Source: Aphelocoma coerulescens (lineage: Eukaryota > Chordata > Aves > Passeriformes > Corvidae). From it: DNA of 64,000 nt. Each line of letters begins with the position of its first letter. Positions within the stretch are counted from its first letter, which is position 1. Both the position numbers and the translations under genes were made by a program. A model generated the notes under the pieces. The model ran no database searches, was not told where the DNA came from, and was given only the letters and a program-made list of their open reading frames with translations. Below, piece by piece: positions 28,401 to 38,347 of the stretch. The stretch covers positions 56,610,345 to 56,674,344 of the forward strand of contig NC_091015.1 in the NCBI RefSeq assembly GCF_041296385.1. Direction: 5' to 3'.

Positions 28401-31330
28401 TTTCCTACAGTCAGCACTGACTCCTAAAATCAATGCACAATGCTTTCTTCTGCTTTAATAAAACATGTAGAACTATGTAAAGCTTGGAGACTAGATTATA
28501 TTTTCAAAGCCATAAACCATGCTGTCTGCTCACAAATGACTTTGGAGAAACTTGTAAAGTGTCCTTTGATAATCTGTAGGCTCAAATAAAAACAAAAAGG
28601 TTTCAAATGGAATTGTTGCCACTTGCATGTCTATCTATACAACTGCATCTTAATTTCTCTAGGAAGCTCACAAAACATGAATTATGTATGTCTTAAAATG
28701 TTACAAAGGCATAATATAAGCTTAGCTGCCTGTCTGAATTATTCTATTCAGATATCTACTAGTATATAGAGACTGAAAAAAAGGTTTTAGGTCTGACAGT
28801 GTCATACTATCACCATAGAGATCAAAGGACTTTTTCTCATGCAAGACTTGACAAAACATGTCTTTTTTAATGAATAAGAGTTGGATAAAGCATGAGATCA
28901 TAAATGTTTCACTAAAACACCATAAAATCCTTCCAACCAAGTGCTGGTTTAATAATTTTTGAAACTTTAAAAAGGAATAAACCTATATGGAATGTCCACA
29001 ACATAAATTGAAGAACCATGATGGCACAGTATGCCATTTTGTCATCAAAAGGAAGTCTTAATATGTGGCTTAAAGAACCCTTGAGAACAGGCACTAAAAC
29101 CTGAGGGGAAATTCAGTCACCTCGCCTCTTTTAGTGCCTGTCATTCCCCAATTCAAGAGAGGAGGAAGTAATTCTCTGTATGTGCACACAGACCTCCTAC
29201 AGACCCTCAATGCACAAGCTACTGTGATTAATCAAAAGTTTGAAATTAAACTAAGAAGCTCCTTTTCTTTAATTATGATTAAACATCAAAGCAAGCAGTC
29301 TAGATTTTTTAGCAGAATCTCCAGGTCTCAAGAGTTACCAATCAATATACTGAGAGTGTCCAATTTTGTTCTGGAGGTTTTAGGGAAGGAAGGGAAGGAG
29401 AAAGGAATAAAATGAATGACCCCATCAGGCAGGTGGATGGTAAACCGTAACAAAGTGGTGTTTCATACACTACCATGACAATCAAGTTATTGAAACTGAA
29501 AAACAGTAGCACAAAGAAAAGATGGAGGATTTTTTTTTTCTTCACACAAGTAAATTACTGCATCTTGTGAGGTCTGCTCTCTTCCCGTTCACTTCTGAAA
29601 GGACGGGCTGAATGCTCCCCAGGCCCACGTGGCCCTTGCCTGCCAAGTTTTCAAAAGTGGCTGCATAGAAATGGGTACCCTGAGCATGCAGGGAAGATGC
29701 AGGCAGAATACTAACATGTTGTGATCACCAAAGCCTCTTGCCAGGTAAGGATGAAAAATGGTGGTGTTTAGTTTGGTAAAGCCATTGGCTGCACTGGCAG
29801 CTGTCACCCACCAGCCAGATGGGTAAACCTTGGGTACCACTATATAACGTTTCAGCCCCCACAAACCCTCGAGTGCTTCACAAGCCCACACAACAACACA
29901 GTTTGCTTCACTCACAGATCCCTTCAGACGCTTATCAGCTGAGTAATGCACATCGCCACCACATGTCATTTGAAGTGGATAAGAGCGCAAAAATCTCCTT
30001 ATGACTCTAAGAAAGGATTTAGATAAGCAAAACATAATTAGAGAAGTGTTAGGAATGAGAGACGCAAGAGCTTAGCATTCCCTCCCCTTTACGGAAACAG
30101 TTACAAAATCAAGAGTGATTTCTGCAGGCAGAGATCCGGGGTTCAGGATCATGCAGCACAGTGCCACCACCAGACACAAACCGTGGTAGCCCAATGGCAA
30201 ATGTTTCAGCTTTGCCCCACGGAGTTAAGAATTGCCCATGTCTTCAGTGACACATGCAGTAAGACATAGTGCCAATCTTGCTGGACTTGACAGAACTGAT
30301 AGGCGAAGTCACAGGATTATCAGCAACAGAAAACACAAGTAGCAAACTAGTCAGATCAGAGAAAAAACTCCCTGATCTTCTATGAACCTCCACAACAATG
30401 CCTAACACTGCAAAGTAAATTACTTTGTTTTCTTTTTAGGGTGACCTGTGTCAGTGCCAGAAATGGAACCATTCTTTTTTTGAATTCCCTAGGATTACTA
30501 ATAATATTTCAAGTCAAGTTGTGGGAAATTATGTAGACAAATCCTTCTTCTACTGAGACAGAAGGCCTGTAAGTAATAGGCAGCTGTTAATATATTTATT
30601 TGAAACAACCACATACTATGAACTAGTCTTTATAAAGTTGCTTTTTAAGCTCTTGATTTTATAGCAGCCCTATACTGTTCAGTGAATTATCTTGCTCTTG
30701 CTCCTTCTGTGTTCCTGGATCATTAGGTAGGAGAAGCATGTCAGAAATCCCATGAAAGAACAAGCCTCTAGGTCATCTGGCTACAACAGCATGCATTTTG
30801 GACTTCCTTTCTCTCTTTAGCCAGGGCTTGGGTACTGCTGCCAACTAACTTGCCTGGAAGAACTCCGGAAAGGTCATTCTTCACTGTGACCTAAGAATTC
30901 CCCTTCACTCTGCAGTAGAAGATGGACAGTGGGGCACTTCAATAATAGACAGTTCCAATTACAAGTCAGGCATGATCATTCCTAGTAGCTCTCACACAAC
31001 ATTTGAGTCTGGTGACTCCAGAGCACTTGTAAGGCACATGCTGACATTGAGCAACAGTCTCACTTTTCATTCCCAACCAACAGTTCTATAACAAACATCT
31101 CCCAGGGAGAGGCTCAAGATCTAGTCAGAGGATCCCAACGAAGAAAAGGATGCCACAAAAGCATGAGTTTGTCATTCTTAGAAAATGCTAGGGATACTGT
31201 TCAGCCTCATGGTAAATTAGGTAAAAATTGGATGTCTAGGGACCATTAAGACAGACCTGTTCTTTATAGCTTTTCTGAGGGTCAGGAGATTGGCTGAAGC
31301 TTCCAGAACTCTTACTGAGGAGGTTTTTGG

Positions 31331-31497
31331 TTGAATTATTACTTCACTGGTTTTCAGGGTTTGGTGGTTTTGGATTTTTTGATTTTGTTTGTTGTTGTTT
31401 TGGGGATTTGGGAGTGGGTTTGTTTGTTTGTTTTGGTTGGATTTTTGTTTGGTTCGTTGGTTTTTGGCTTTTTTGGGTTTTGTTTTTGTTTTAGCAG
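31331..31497. repeat. GT-rich low-complexity tract
   Basis: Plus strand is almost only T and G, with TTTG/TTTGG repeats and GGGG and GGG runs (for example GGGGATTTGGGAGTGGG). On the ELMO1 transcript it would be a C/A-rich intronic tract about 440 nt downstream of the coding exon. The open frame across it is a composition artefact. Confidence 0.7.
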
Positions 31498-31935
31498 GTT
31501 AAACTGCACAGCACTCTGTCATGATTGTGTCCACTCTTTAATGATTTATCACTTTAGTGCTCACATGAAATCAAAGGGATGCACAAAATTATAACTGTAG
31601 TACTCTCTCTGCATTATTTACAACCTTGGAGGCTGCAGCACTTCAGCATAATATTGCTAACATAAAAAGGCAGAATTTCCCCTCAAGCCAGGATTTTAGT
31701 CTCGTAGTCTGCAGTGCAACATGACTGAAAAAGATCTATAAACCTCCTTACCTCTCCCATCCCCTATCCACCACTATCTAAATGCTGGCAATTCCGATGT
31801 GCAAAGCATCCAAAGGGATGAATCCCTAGGCTTTCATCAGAATGGGAATTAGTAAATCCCTGTGCCTCTAGGGAAGAATATATGGCCTTGTTTCACCATT
31901 CTTCCCAGTCATTCCCACCCCACCCTTTTTCTTGC

Positions 31936-32072
31936 CTTGTTAAAGTCCTCTGAAGTTGCCCTCATTTCCTTCCATGTCTTGTTCAAAAGCTGAATGCAGA
32001 TACAGAAGAACTCCTCAAACGATCTGTCATGGGTGAAGAACATGGGATGGAAATCGTTGCAGGTCTCACTGG
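31936..32072 (-). CDS. ELMO1: ELMO1 coding exon (end of ELMO domain)
   Basis: ELMO1 is the cytoplasmic scaffold that binds DOCK-family exchange factors to activate Rac in phagocytosis and cell migration. The exon is 137 nt: two bases completing a codon, then 45 codons starting [20 protein letters not shown] and ending RATSEDFNK. This matches vertebrate ELMO1 as I recall it around residues 434-479, at the C-terminal end of the ELMO/CED-12 domain, before the PH domain. The serine in RATSED favours ELMO1 over ELMO2, which I recall as having alanine there. The acceptor is good: a T-rich tract ending TTTTTAG at 32073-32075. The expected exon end, after FNK, is followed by GCAAGA (AAG|GCAAGA), a GC-type donor, not GT. 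A weaker GT donor (AGG|GTGGGG) lies 12 nt further and would add four in-frame codons. No other ELMO1 exon is seen in the window, so both flanking introns are long. Confidence 0.9.
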
Positions 32073-35000
32073 CTAAAAACAGAAAAACAAGGGGGGGTGG
32101 AATAAAACATGTACAGGCAGGAGCTTCAAAAAATAAATGTAAAATACAATCAGCCACAAAATTTAGAAAGCAGTGTATTTGAGTGAAATCCCAGTTCTTG
32201 CAGCAAAGGATGTCAAAACACTGTTGAGAAAAGCCAGCCTCAGTCTACAGTCTTAAGGACAACAAAACACAGAATAGACCCTGTCTTTAGGAGACTGACA
32301 GCAAGAAGAGGAAGCAACTACCTGTTTGCCTGAATATTCTCTCAATGTTTTCTGTTTGTGCCAAGTTTTGTTGCTTGCTCTGGGACAGAGAGACAAAGGG
32401 AAAAAGCACAATTCTCCTCATCAAAACAAGAGCCCTCCCCACTGCTAACAGCATGCTCCATCCTGCCTGCTGGGTACCAAACACCAGGGCCCATCACTCA
32501 CAAAATAGGATTAGATCAATGTACACACTGAAATGTGAAGCTCTGCTGACACAGGAGATGGTCTACCATATTGTACAAGGTAACAAGAAAAGAGGTAACA
32601 AGAAAAACATTGACAGATACAATGATGAGAATATAACCGATTAAATTTGTTCTTTGAAAACAACCAGGAACAAAAGCAATGGACCTCCTATAATCTGTCC
32701 CTTATCTGAGACTGACATAATAAAAACCAACCAAACAAAACCAAAAAGCAATCCCCAAACTTCCTTATTTTTAATAAAACACTGGCTTTAAGGGGGGGGA
32801 AAAAAAAAATCAAGGAATACTGTAGTGACGATCCCAAAATGGAAAAGCAGGAGTGTGCTGTGATTCTCCTTGAACAAAGAATGAATTTTCAAAAACTAAG
32901 GACTGAAGCAATGCTGACCTCTGGGCACATCTGAGCAACCTGAGCAGAGAAGGACCTTTAGTCAAGGGCTGAAAAAAATCTTCAGACTCTGCCATGACTT
33001 GCAAGACCACTTCATTAGGTTGCATACCTATGTTCTTAAAACGACAAAGAAAAAAAGTCAAGCTGAATAATCTTTCTTTATATACCTAGTCCCCAAACCT
33101 CTCAGCTTCAGCTTTCACCCCTTCATGAGTGCTCCTTTGAACTTTTCCAGCAGCCACTCATATGCCTAAACAGCATCATCTTTCCTTACTTCAGGATCAA
33201 ACAGCCATTACTTAGGCAAACTTCCTCCTGTCCAAGAACAGAGGAATTATAAAGCACTGGGATAATCAAGCACTGGGATAAATCACATTTTCCCGAGGCT
33301 GAATCACTGTCTGACACTTGCTTTCTCTCACTGGAACTGGACAAATTAGACTCTGGTCAGGAGGATGTGAATGGCTCAGGCAGGCTGACTCTGCACCAGC
33401 TGCAGACACTTGGTCTTGGTACCTCTTCTAGCCACAAAACCATCCTTTCAGTGTGTTTAGTTACCTCTGCTGCACCAGCAGCTCTGCTGTAGGAACATAA
33501 ACTGTGTTTAGAATCACCTGAACCCTCAAAAAAAAAAAAAAAAAGTTTCTGATCTTTCCCAGCATGCAGTATTCCAATTATAAAGCAAAACTCTGACGTT
33601 TCATTGTAAATTTGAAGCTTAATTTTAACATTAGATTTACTAAGATCTAATCAATTCTTCAGCTACATGGCAAGGATGGGAGTTAAATCTGGAACATAGG
33701 TTTAATTCTAATCAAGTAAACTCCATTTACTTCAAAGGATTTGCAGTCAAGAGGGAATTAGTCAAAGCAGGGACCTATATTTATGAGGAACAACTCAATC
33801 CCTTTAAAGGAATAAAATGCCTCAGGCGTGCTTTTCAGAGCACCTTCAGCTTCCATTCATTCCACTGGAGCTGCAAGGGCTCAGCACTTCCAATAATCAG
33901 ACCTTCAGCCTGTAATAATGTCAGAGACACAACAGAACAGATTCTCAGAGGGCACTTGTCTTTAAGTAATGAAATACTATAATGATGAGTAGAAATAAAA
34001 TAACAGAAGAATGCAGCCAGTACCTTCACTGTATAAATCACAGCACGAAACAAGGCAATAACCCTCGACACACACTGGCCTTTCTGATCCTCCTCAAAGC
34101 CTGAGCTTCTCACTGCTCCTGCTCATAAAAATCAATAAATCAAAATTAATGGAAAGGCTAGGGATTCTCAGAAAATTGATCATTGGTTCTAACTCATGCT
34201 CGTTATGATAATCAGCCTCAAACGGTATCTACTATGCTGACTGTTGTGCATGCAGAATTGGAGATGCCACCTCTCCCCACCTTATTTTATAAGTAGGCAA
34301 TGTATGGTGTTTTATGCCTTTCAGTCTCAAAATGAAAGAGTAAAAATCACTGTTACTGATATAAATGGAGAAAGGTGGGCCAGTAGAAAGCAGGATAAAT
34401 GTCTTAAAGCACAAAACAGATCTTAGGAATAATTTGAAACCAAATGATAAACAGCTTCTCCAAAATTCCCAACATCATCCACATAGCAGAGAAAAGAAAG
34501 AAATCCAGTCTGCTTCAGCAGTAGCTTTTTGTATGCCTCGAAAATTCTATCCACATTAATACAAAGCAATAGAATTCAATGGAAAAACCTTCGTGCTGCA
34601 GCTCTAGTTAAATCTATGTCCTGCTCAGAGTGTTTAAATATCCAATGAAAGACTACCCTTGTCCCAATACTTTCCTTCTCCTTTTGGCAAGTGAGATGAG
34701 GATGAAGGAAAAGGTGATGCTGTTGTTGCTACTGTGTTGAGACCAAAGTAAGACTGAGTTACAAACTGCTGTCTTTGCCCACACTCTCCAGCCCCAAGGC
34801 AGCATCTCCAATATCACAGCACTGCCTCTCTGTGCACAGTTAGCAAACTTAGAGGCTGCTCAGTTTTACTAATTAAAAACTTCCTGAATTTATTCTTCCA
34901 CTAAATTGAAATTTGACTAGTTCTAAACTGAAACAGAGGTCTAGCCTCAGAAAAATTTGGAGACCTTCTGCATAAGAGTGCTGCGTGCAAAATTCTGGCC

Positions 35001-35499
35001 CTTAAGCCCAGCACTTTCTAACCATCCTTTTCACAAGCAGGGACCAATCACATTTACAGCCACATAAAAACATCTACATGGCTGCAATGTGGGGACACAA
35101 ATCATCATGATTATTCACCATCAAGTTTTAATTACGCCTCTGAGAGATCACCTTCAAAAGGCAAGCCACAGATGTCTAGCCTACATAAATCAGGTGAAGA
35201 TCTTGTTGATTTTCCATTCTTGGCACAATTCTTGGAGCTGTAGATCAATATGCCACCTCTCAGGATACAAGTAGTCCCTCAAGTTTCTAGCTGATCTGTA
35301 GCTGGAACTTTGAGAAAGAAGCTTAGTTCATTTCTCATCATAAATTGCACTGGCAAAAAAAAAGAGCTAATTTGTACCTGGGAGTTTATGTGGTTCCTAC
35401 AGTGTGTATTTTTAGTGTCTACTCTACACAATTTTGTCTGTCAGTTGCTTCCTGTATTACAGTAAAGACATTCAAGAATCCCAGACTGTTTGAGGAGTA
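32073..35499. other. ELMO1 intron between exon and ERV
   Basis: Host intron upstream of the exon in gene order. Holds a G8A9 run near 32792-32809, a poly-A run at about 33528-33544 and a small AAGCACTGGGATAA duplication near 33253-33283. No gene or mobile element recognised. Confidence 0.5.
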
Positions 35500-35505
35500 A
35501 ACATG
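35500..35505 (+). other. Target-site duplication, left copy
   Basis: AACATG directly precedes the 5' LTR and is repeated directly after the 3' LTR at 42479-42484. A 6-bp duplication is usual for alpha- and betaretrovirus-type integrases. The two copies are identical. Confidence 0.93.
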
Positions 35506-35546
35506 TGTTGCTGCCTGTTCTGAACTTCCCCTCCCCCTCCCAAAGA

Positions 35547-35565
35547 CACGTGCTCCGGCCACGTG
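35547..35565 (+). promoter_or_regulatory. Paired CACGTG E-boxes in U3
   Basis: CACGTG at 35547-35552 and 35560-35565 lie within a direct repeat of CACGTGCTCCG, 13 bp apart. CACGTG is the core for USF and MYC/MAX-type bHLH factors. The same pair occurs in the 3' LTR at 42052-42070. Confidence 0.6.
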
Positions 35566-35631
35566 CTCCGAGCTCCTTTGTTCGAAGCGCGGGCAAAACC
35601 AAATGTAACTCAAACTCTTCAGCAGTGTCTG

Positions 35632-35636
35632 ATTGG
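35632..35636 (-). promoter_or_regulatory. Inverted CCAAT box in U3
   Basis: GATTGGCC contains ATTGG, the NF-Y core on the minus strand, about 40 bp upstream of AATAAAGG. Spacing fits a core promoter with initiation near 35700. Confidence 0.5.
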
Positions 35637-35672
35637 CCACTCACCCCAGGTCCTCCCCTTCCCTCTTCTCCG

Positions 35673-35678
35673 AATAAA
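35673..35678 (+). promoter_or_regulatory. AATAAA poly(A) signal / TATA-like element
   Basis: AATAAAGG is the only AATAAA in the LTR and is followed at about 60-80 nt by a T/G-rich stretch. In the 3' LTR it (42178-42183) is the likely polyadenylation signal. In the 5' LTR the same bases may serve as a TATA-like element because no better TATA box lies at suitable spacing from the CCAAT box. Confidence 0.55.
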
Positions 35679-35975
35679 GGATAGTCGAGGGGAGGCTCCG
35701 CCCTCTCTCAGCTCAGCTATCTTCCTGTGAACATCTGTGGTTGTCTCTCTCTTTCTTAAGGCTTCTAACTGCAGGGAATTGAGCGGGCAGGGAGCTATAT
35801 TTCTCCCTCTTTGCTTCTGCTGATGGTATTTGCTCTGCAGCTGATACAGGTACCGATTTTAGAGCTATTAAGGTGCTAGATCGCCTGTGCTGCCTCTCTG
35901 GGCTGCTCGAGGCTTTCTAAGGCATTGAAATACAAGCGCTAGCCGGTATAAAGCTGAAAAGATACCATCCACATT

Positions 35976-35989
35976 TGGCGCCCAACGTG
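35976..35989 (+). other. Primer binding site, tRNA-Lys(1,2) type
   Basis: Two bases after the LTR, TGGCGCCCAACGTG matches the first 14 bases of the 18-base site complementary to tRNA-Lys1,2, as used by MPMV and visna-type viruses. The last four bases do not match. Confidence 0.85.
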
Positions 35990-36358
35990 CTATCTCTGAA
36001 CTCCGGTTCTGAGAGACTTTTAGGGTGTCCCGGCAGCTGTGTGTCTGCTGGAGTTAGCTCTGCACGTCGTGCTGTGCCAGCTCTGTGTAGCGAGCTGTTA
36101 CTTTTGCGTAACAGTGAGCCCAGAGGCTCAGCCTGTACCTCCCCCACACCACGTGGCGAGGGAACGGCTTGAAAGCAGAAGACCCTTCTCGCATGTTTTT
36201 TTTCTCCGGACCTGCTTTCCTGTGGTAAAATCCAGATTTCTGGTGAGTATTTCCCTGCTGGTTTAGGGGCTCCTGTCTTAAGCTGGTGCCGGTTCAAACT
36301 TTCTCTTTTTTTCTCCTTTTGGGCGAGTTGGGTTGAGGTTTGTGGTGTTGCTTTCATA
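35990..36358 (+). other. Retroviral leader with retained splice donor
   Basis: About 370 nt of non-coding sequence between the primer binding site and gag, where dimerisation and packaging signals normally lie. It holds a strong 5' splice site, CTG|GTGAGTAT, with intron GT at 36243. In env-bearing retroviruses such a donor makes env mRNA. Here there is no env, so it is either a relic or feeds another spliced RNA. Short non-ATG open frames in the leader have no recognisable content. Confidence 0.6.
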
Positions 36359-38299
36359 ATGGGATCTGAAGTTTCTGCACACCATAGAGAAATATACCAC
36401 CAAGTTCAAAGCTACCTTTCCTTAACTGGGCATAAATACCCTAAAAATCTAGTTCAATCTTTTGTAGGATGGCTTTTTCAGTACTTTCCTAATCTTACCT
36501 CCGAAGACATAAGGTCTCCTGAATTTTGGGATAAGGTGGGCAGAAAACTTTCCTCTCTTAGGCGTGCAGGAGATGAAACAGTTTCAAAATTCTTTCCTCT
36601 CCTGTTACTAAGTTATACTTTGCCTGAGAAAAAGGCAGTACATGAAAAGCCTCTGCAAAATACCCCTGTTAATTCCCTTATACCCTCTTCCAACCCCTTT
36701 GTCCCGGACCCCTCTTCCCCTACGCTGGTAAACACAGCTCGAGCAGACTGCTTTTTAGCACAGGAGAGCTACCGTCCTCCTGGCTCACCCGTGTTTCCTC
36801 AGCACCCTGCCTCGGACGGGAATCCGGAGCCCGTCCCAGGACCTTCCCAACCCCTTTTCTCCACTCCCTTGTCCCCAGTTTCTAGCCCTCATGTTTCAAG
36901 CGCGCGAAAAAAACCCTTCTCCCCTGATCTCTTTGTTCCCAGGGAGAGCCATTGCCATGTGCTCGCAGCCCGGGGAAAAACCCCTCCCCCCAACCCCTTT
37001 TCTTCGAGTTTGTTCGTCTCCAATAATGGCGGCCGCGATGTTCCTTCCTCTCCAAACTACACCTCCCACAATCCCTTTCTCCCCCACCCCACAAACCCCT
37101 TCTTGTCCCCATCCCCTCCCACTCCCGCGTCACAACCTGACCCCGCCCCTAACCGCGCCCCCACAGCGTCGTGTTTCACCCCTCCCTCTGTGCCCGCCCA
37201 TGGCTCAAGTACCGCCCCTGCCTCCCACAACCCCGCCCCCAACCCCTCCCCTCCTCCGGCCGCGTCCCTGCCTCCACTCCCCGCCCCTGCGCCTCCACTC
37301 CCCGCCCCTGCTTCCTCTTGTCCCGTCCCTGGTTCCCACAATCCTGTAAATACCTCTTTAAATCCGGGAACCCATGGCTACCAGGAAGTAACTCCAACTG
37401 CTTCTACTACACTCTCTCCTACTAGCAATGTAGCAAACCCTGACTGGAAACCCTTACCTTACTCTAATATTAAGGATTTGTGCAAGGCCATTAAGGAGTT
37501 TGGAATGCATAGTAATTATTTTAAGAGCCTTTTAAGTGCTACTTTTGCAACTCACTTACTAGTACCTCATGATTTACTTACATTGATGCAAACTCTTCTA
37601 ACAGCTGGTGATTTTATGATGTGGAAAAAGCAATGGAAAATAATTTTATCTGATTTACTAAAAATTTTGTGGCAAACTCCAGATAATTACCTGGACCTTG
37701 AGAATAATTATATCACATTAGACCTTTTATCTGGTGACAATAATATGGCAAATCCTCAAAAACAAGCAATGCTTATCCCTCGTCCAGTTCTTACTGAAAT
37801 CACACGTGCTGCTGAAAAGGCCTTAACATTATTACCATCTCAAACTTCTAACTCTCATTATACCGCCATCAAGCAATTGCCAAATGAAAATATTATTCAC
37901 TTTTATAACCGTTTGTGCGAAGCTGTCTCTTCTCAGGTCCCTAATCCTGACCTCCGACAAGCGCTCCTACTCGAACTTCTCCAAGTGAATACCAATGATG
38001 CTTGCAAACAAGTCATCCTCACTCTCCCTCTTCATCCTCCTCCTACTGTTGAATCCATCCTCGAAGTCTGTACAAAGAAGGTGCAGCTGAACACAGCTGC
38101 TCCCCTTTTAAAAAAGGTGGGGATGGTTGGGGAAGTTGTGGAGAATGCTATGGGTACAGGAGAAACTCAATCGCGTGGTAACCTTATATGCTATCGTTGT
38201 CAGAAAAAGGGACATGTAGCTCGCAATTGCAGAGCCATTATAACTGCTGATAAAAACTCTCCAAAGACTGTTTCCCCAGGTCAACAGCAGGGAAACTAG
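36359..38299 (+). CDS. gag: Retroviral Gag polyprotein
   Basis: Structural polyprotein of 646 residues that would assemble the particle and bind genomic RNA. The start ATG at 36359 has G at +4 and begins MGSEVS, with Gly2 available for myristoylation. Residues 1 to about 90 look like a beta-type matrix domain. Residues about 100-360 form a very long Pro/Ser/Asn-rich linker with four NPF motifs (112-114, 212-214, 238-240, 246-248) and no PPxY or P(T/S)AP late motif seen. Capsid runs from about 361 to 575, with a major-homology-like segment around 504-525 (FYNRLCEAV). One CCHC zinc knuckle, CYRCQKKGHVARNC, is at 611-624; betaretroviruses usually have two. The stop TAG at 38297-38299 directly follows a slippery heptamer. 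Strand composition in the linker is strongly C-rich. Open from end to end. Confidence 0.95.
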   Translation: MGSEVSAHHREIYHQVQSYLSLTGHKYPKNLVQSFVGWLFQYFPNLTSEDIRSPEFWDKVGRKLSSLRRAGDETVSKFFPLLLLSYTLPEKKAVHEKPLQNTPVNSLIPSSNPFVPDPSSPTLVNTARADCFLAQESYRPPGSPVFPQHPASDGNPEPVPGPSQPLFSTPLSPVSSPHVSSARKKPFSPDLFVPRESHCHVLAARGKTPPPNPFSSSLFVSNNGGRDVPSSPNYTSHNPFLPHPTNPFLSPSPPTPASQPDPAPNRAPTASCFTPPSVPAHGSSTAPASHNPAPNPSPPPAASLPPLPAPAPPLPAPASSCPVPGSHNPVNTSLNPGTHGYQEVTPTASTTLSPTSNVANPDWKPLPYSNIKDLCKAIKEFGMHSNYFKSLLSATFATHLLVPHDLLTLMQTLLTAGDFMMWKKQWKIILSDLLKILWQTPDNYLDLENNYITLDLLSGDNNMANPQKQAMLIPRPVLTEITRAAEKALTLLPSQTSNSHYTAIKQLPNENIIHFYNRLCEAVSSQVPNPDLRQALLLELLQVNTNDACKQVILTLPLHPPPTVESILEVCTKKVQLNTAAPLLKKVGMVGEVVENAMGTGETQSRGNLICYRCQKKGHVARNCRAIITADKNSPKTVSPGQQQGN

Positions 38300-38347
38300 T
38301 GACTCAACGCGTCCTAACAGCTCCGCGTTCAGACAAAAATAGAGCTG
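38290..38347 (+). promoter_or_regulatory. -1 ribosomal frameshift signal: GGGAAAC plus H-type pseudoknot
   Basis: GGGAAAC at 38290-38296 is read G GGA AAC in the gag frame and is immediately followed by the gag stop. The same heptamer is the shift site of MPMV gag-pro and of visna. After a 9-nt spacer comes stem 1, AACGCG (38306-38311) pairing with CGCGTT (38324-38329). The loop contains CAGCTC (38318-38323), which pairs with GAGCTG (38342-38347) as stem 2. Both stems are perfect 6-bp matches and abut, giving a classic H-type pseudoknot. The gag and pol frames are in the required -1 relation and overlap from 38254 to 38299. Confidence 0.9.

Larger units (their letters stand above)
20526..31330. 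other. Intronic sequence, no gene recognised
   Basis: Host intron. Contains the two tandem duplications listed separately and an AT-only patch at about 27285-27312. Some stretches (for example 25430-25640 and 27880-28250) have the mixed, homeobox-site-rich texture typical of conserved non-coding elements, but conservation cannot be judged from one sequence. No exon recognised. Confidence 0.45.
35506..35973 (+). repeat. 5' LTR
   Basis: 468 bp, starting TGTTGCTGCC and ending CATCCACA, so bounded by TG...CA. No difference from the 3' LTR was seen in a base-by-base reading. The first 165 bp (U3-like) hold two E-boxes, an inverted CCAAT box and then AATAAAGG. The rest is CT-rich with a T/G-rich stretch (CTGTGGTTGTCT) suited to a downstream poly(A) element. 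R appears very short, as in MMTV or RSV, and its exact limits cannot be set here. Confidence 0.97.

Noticed and set aside
35947..35952. TATAAA near the LTR end as the retroviral TATA box
   Set aside because: It is about 20 bp from the LTR end, so initiation would fall outside the LTR and no R region could form. Read-out initiation from the 3' LTR into host DNA remains possible.
36882..37425. Several open frames on both strands within gag
   Set aside because: Shadows of the C-rich proline linker of Gag; gag itself has start, domains and stop in the right place.
38251..38257. TAAAAAC as the frameshift site
   Set aside because: It does not fit X XXY YYZ, and slipping there would place TAA in the shifted P site. 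GGGAAAC at 38290 fits perfectly and has the pseudoknot.
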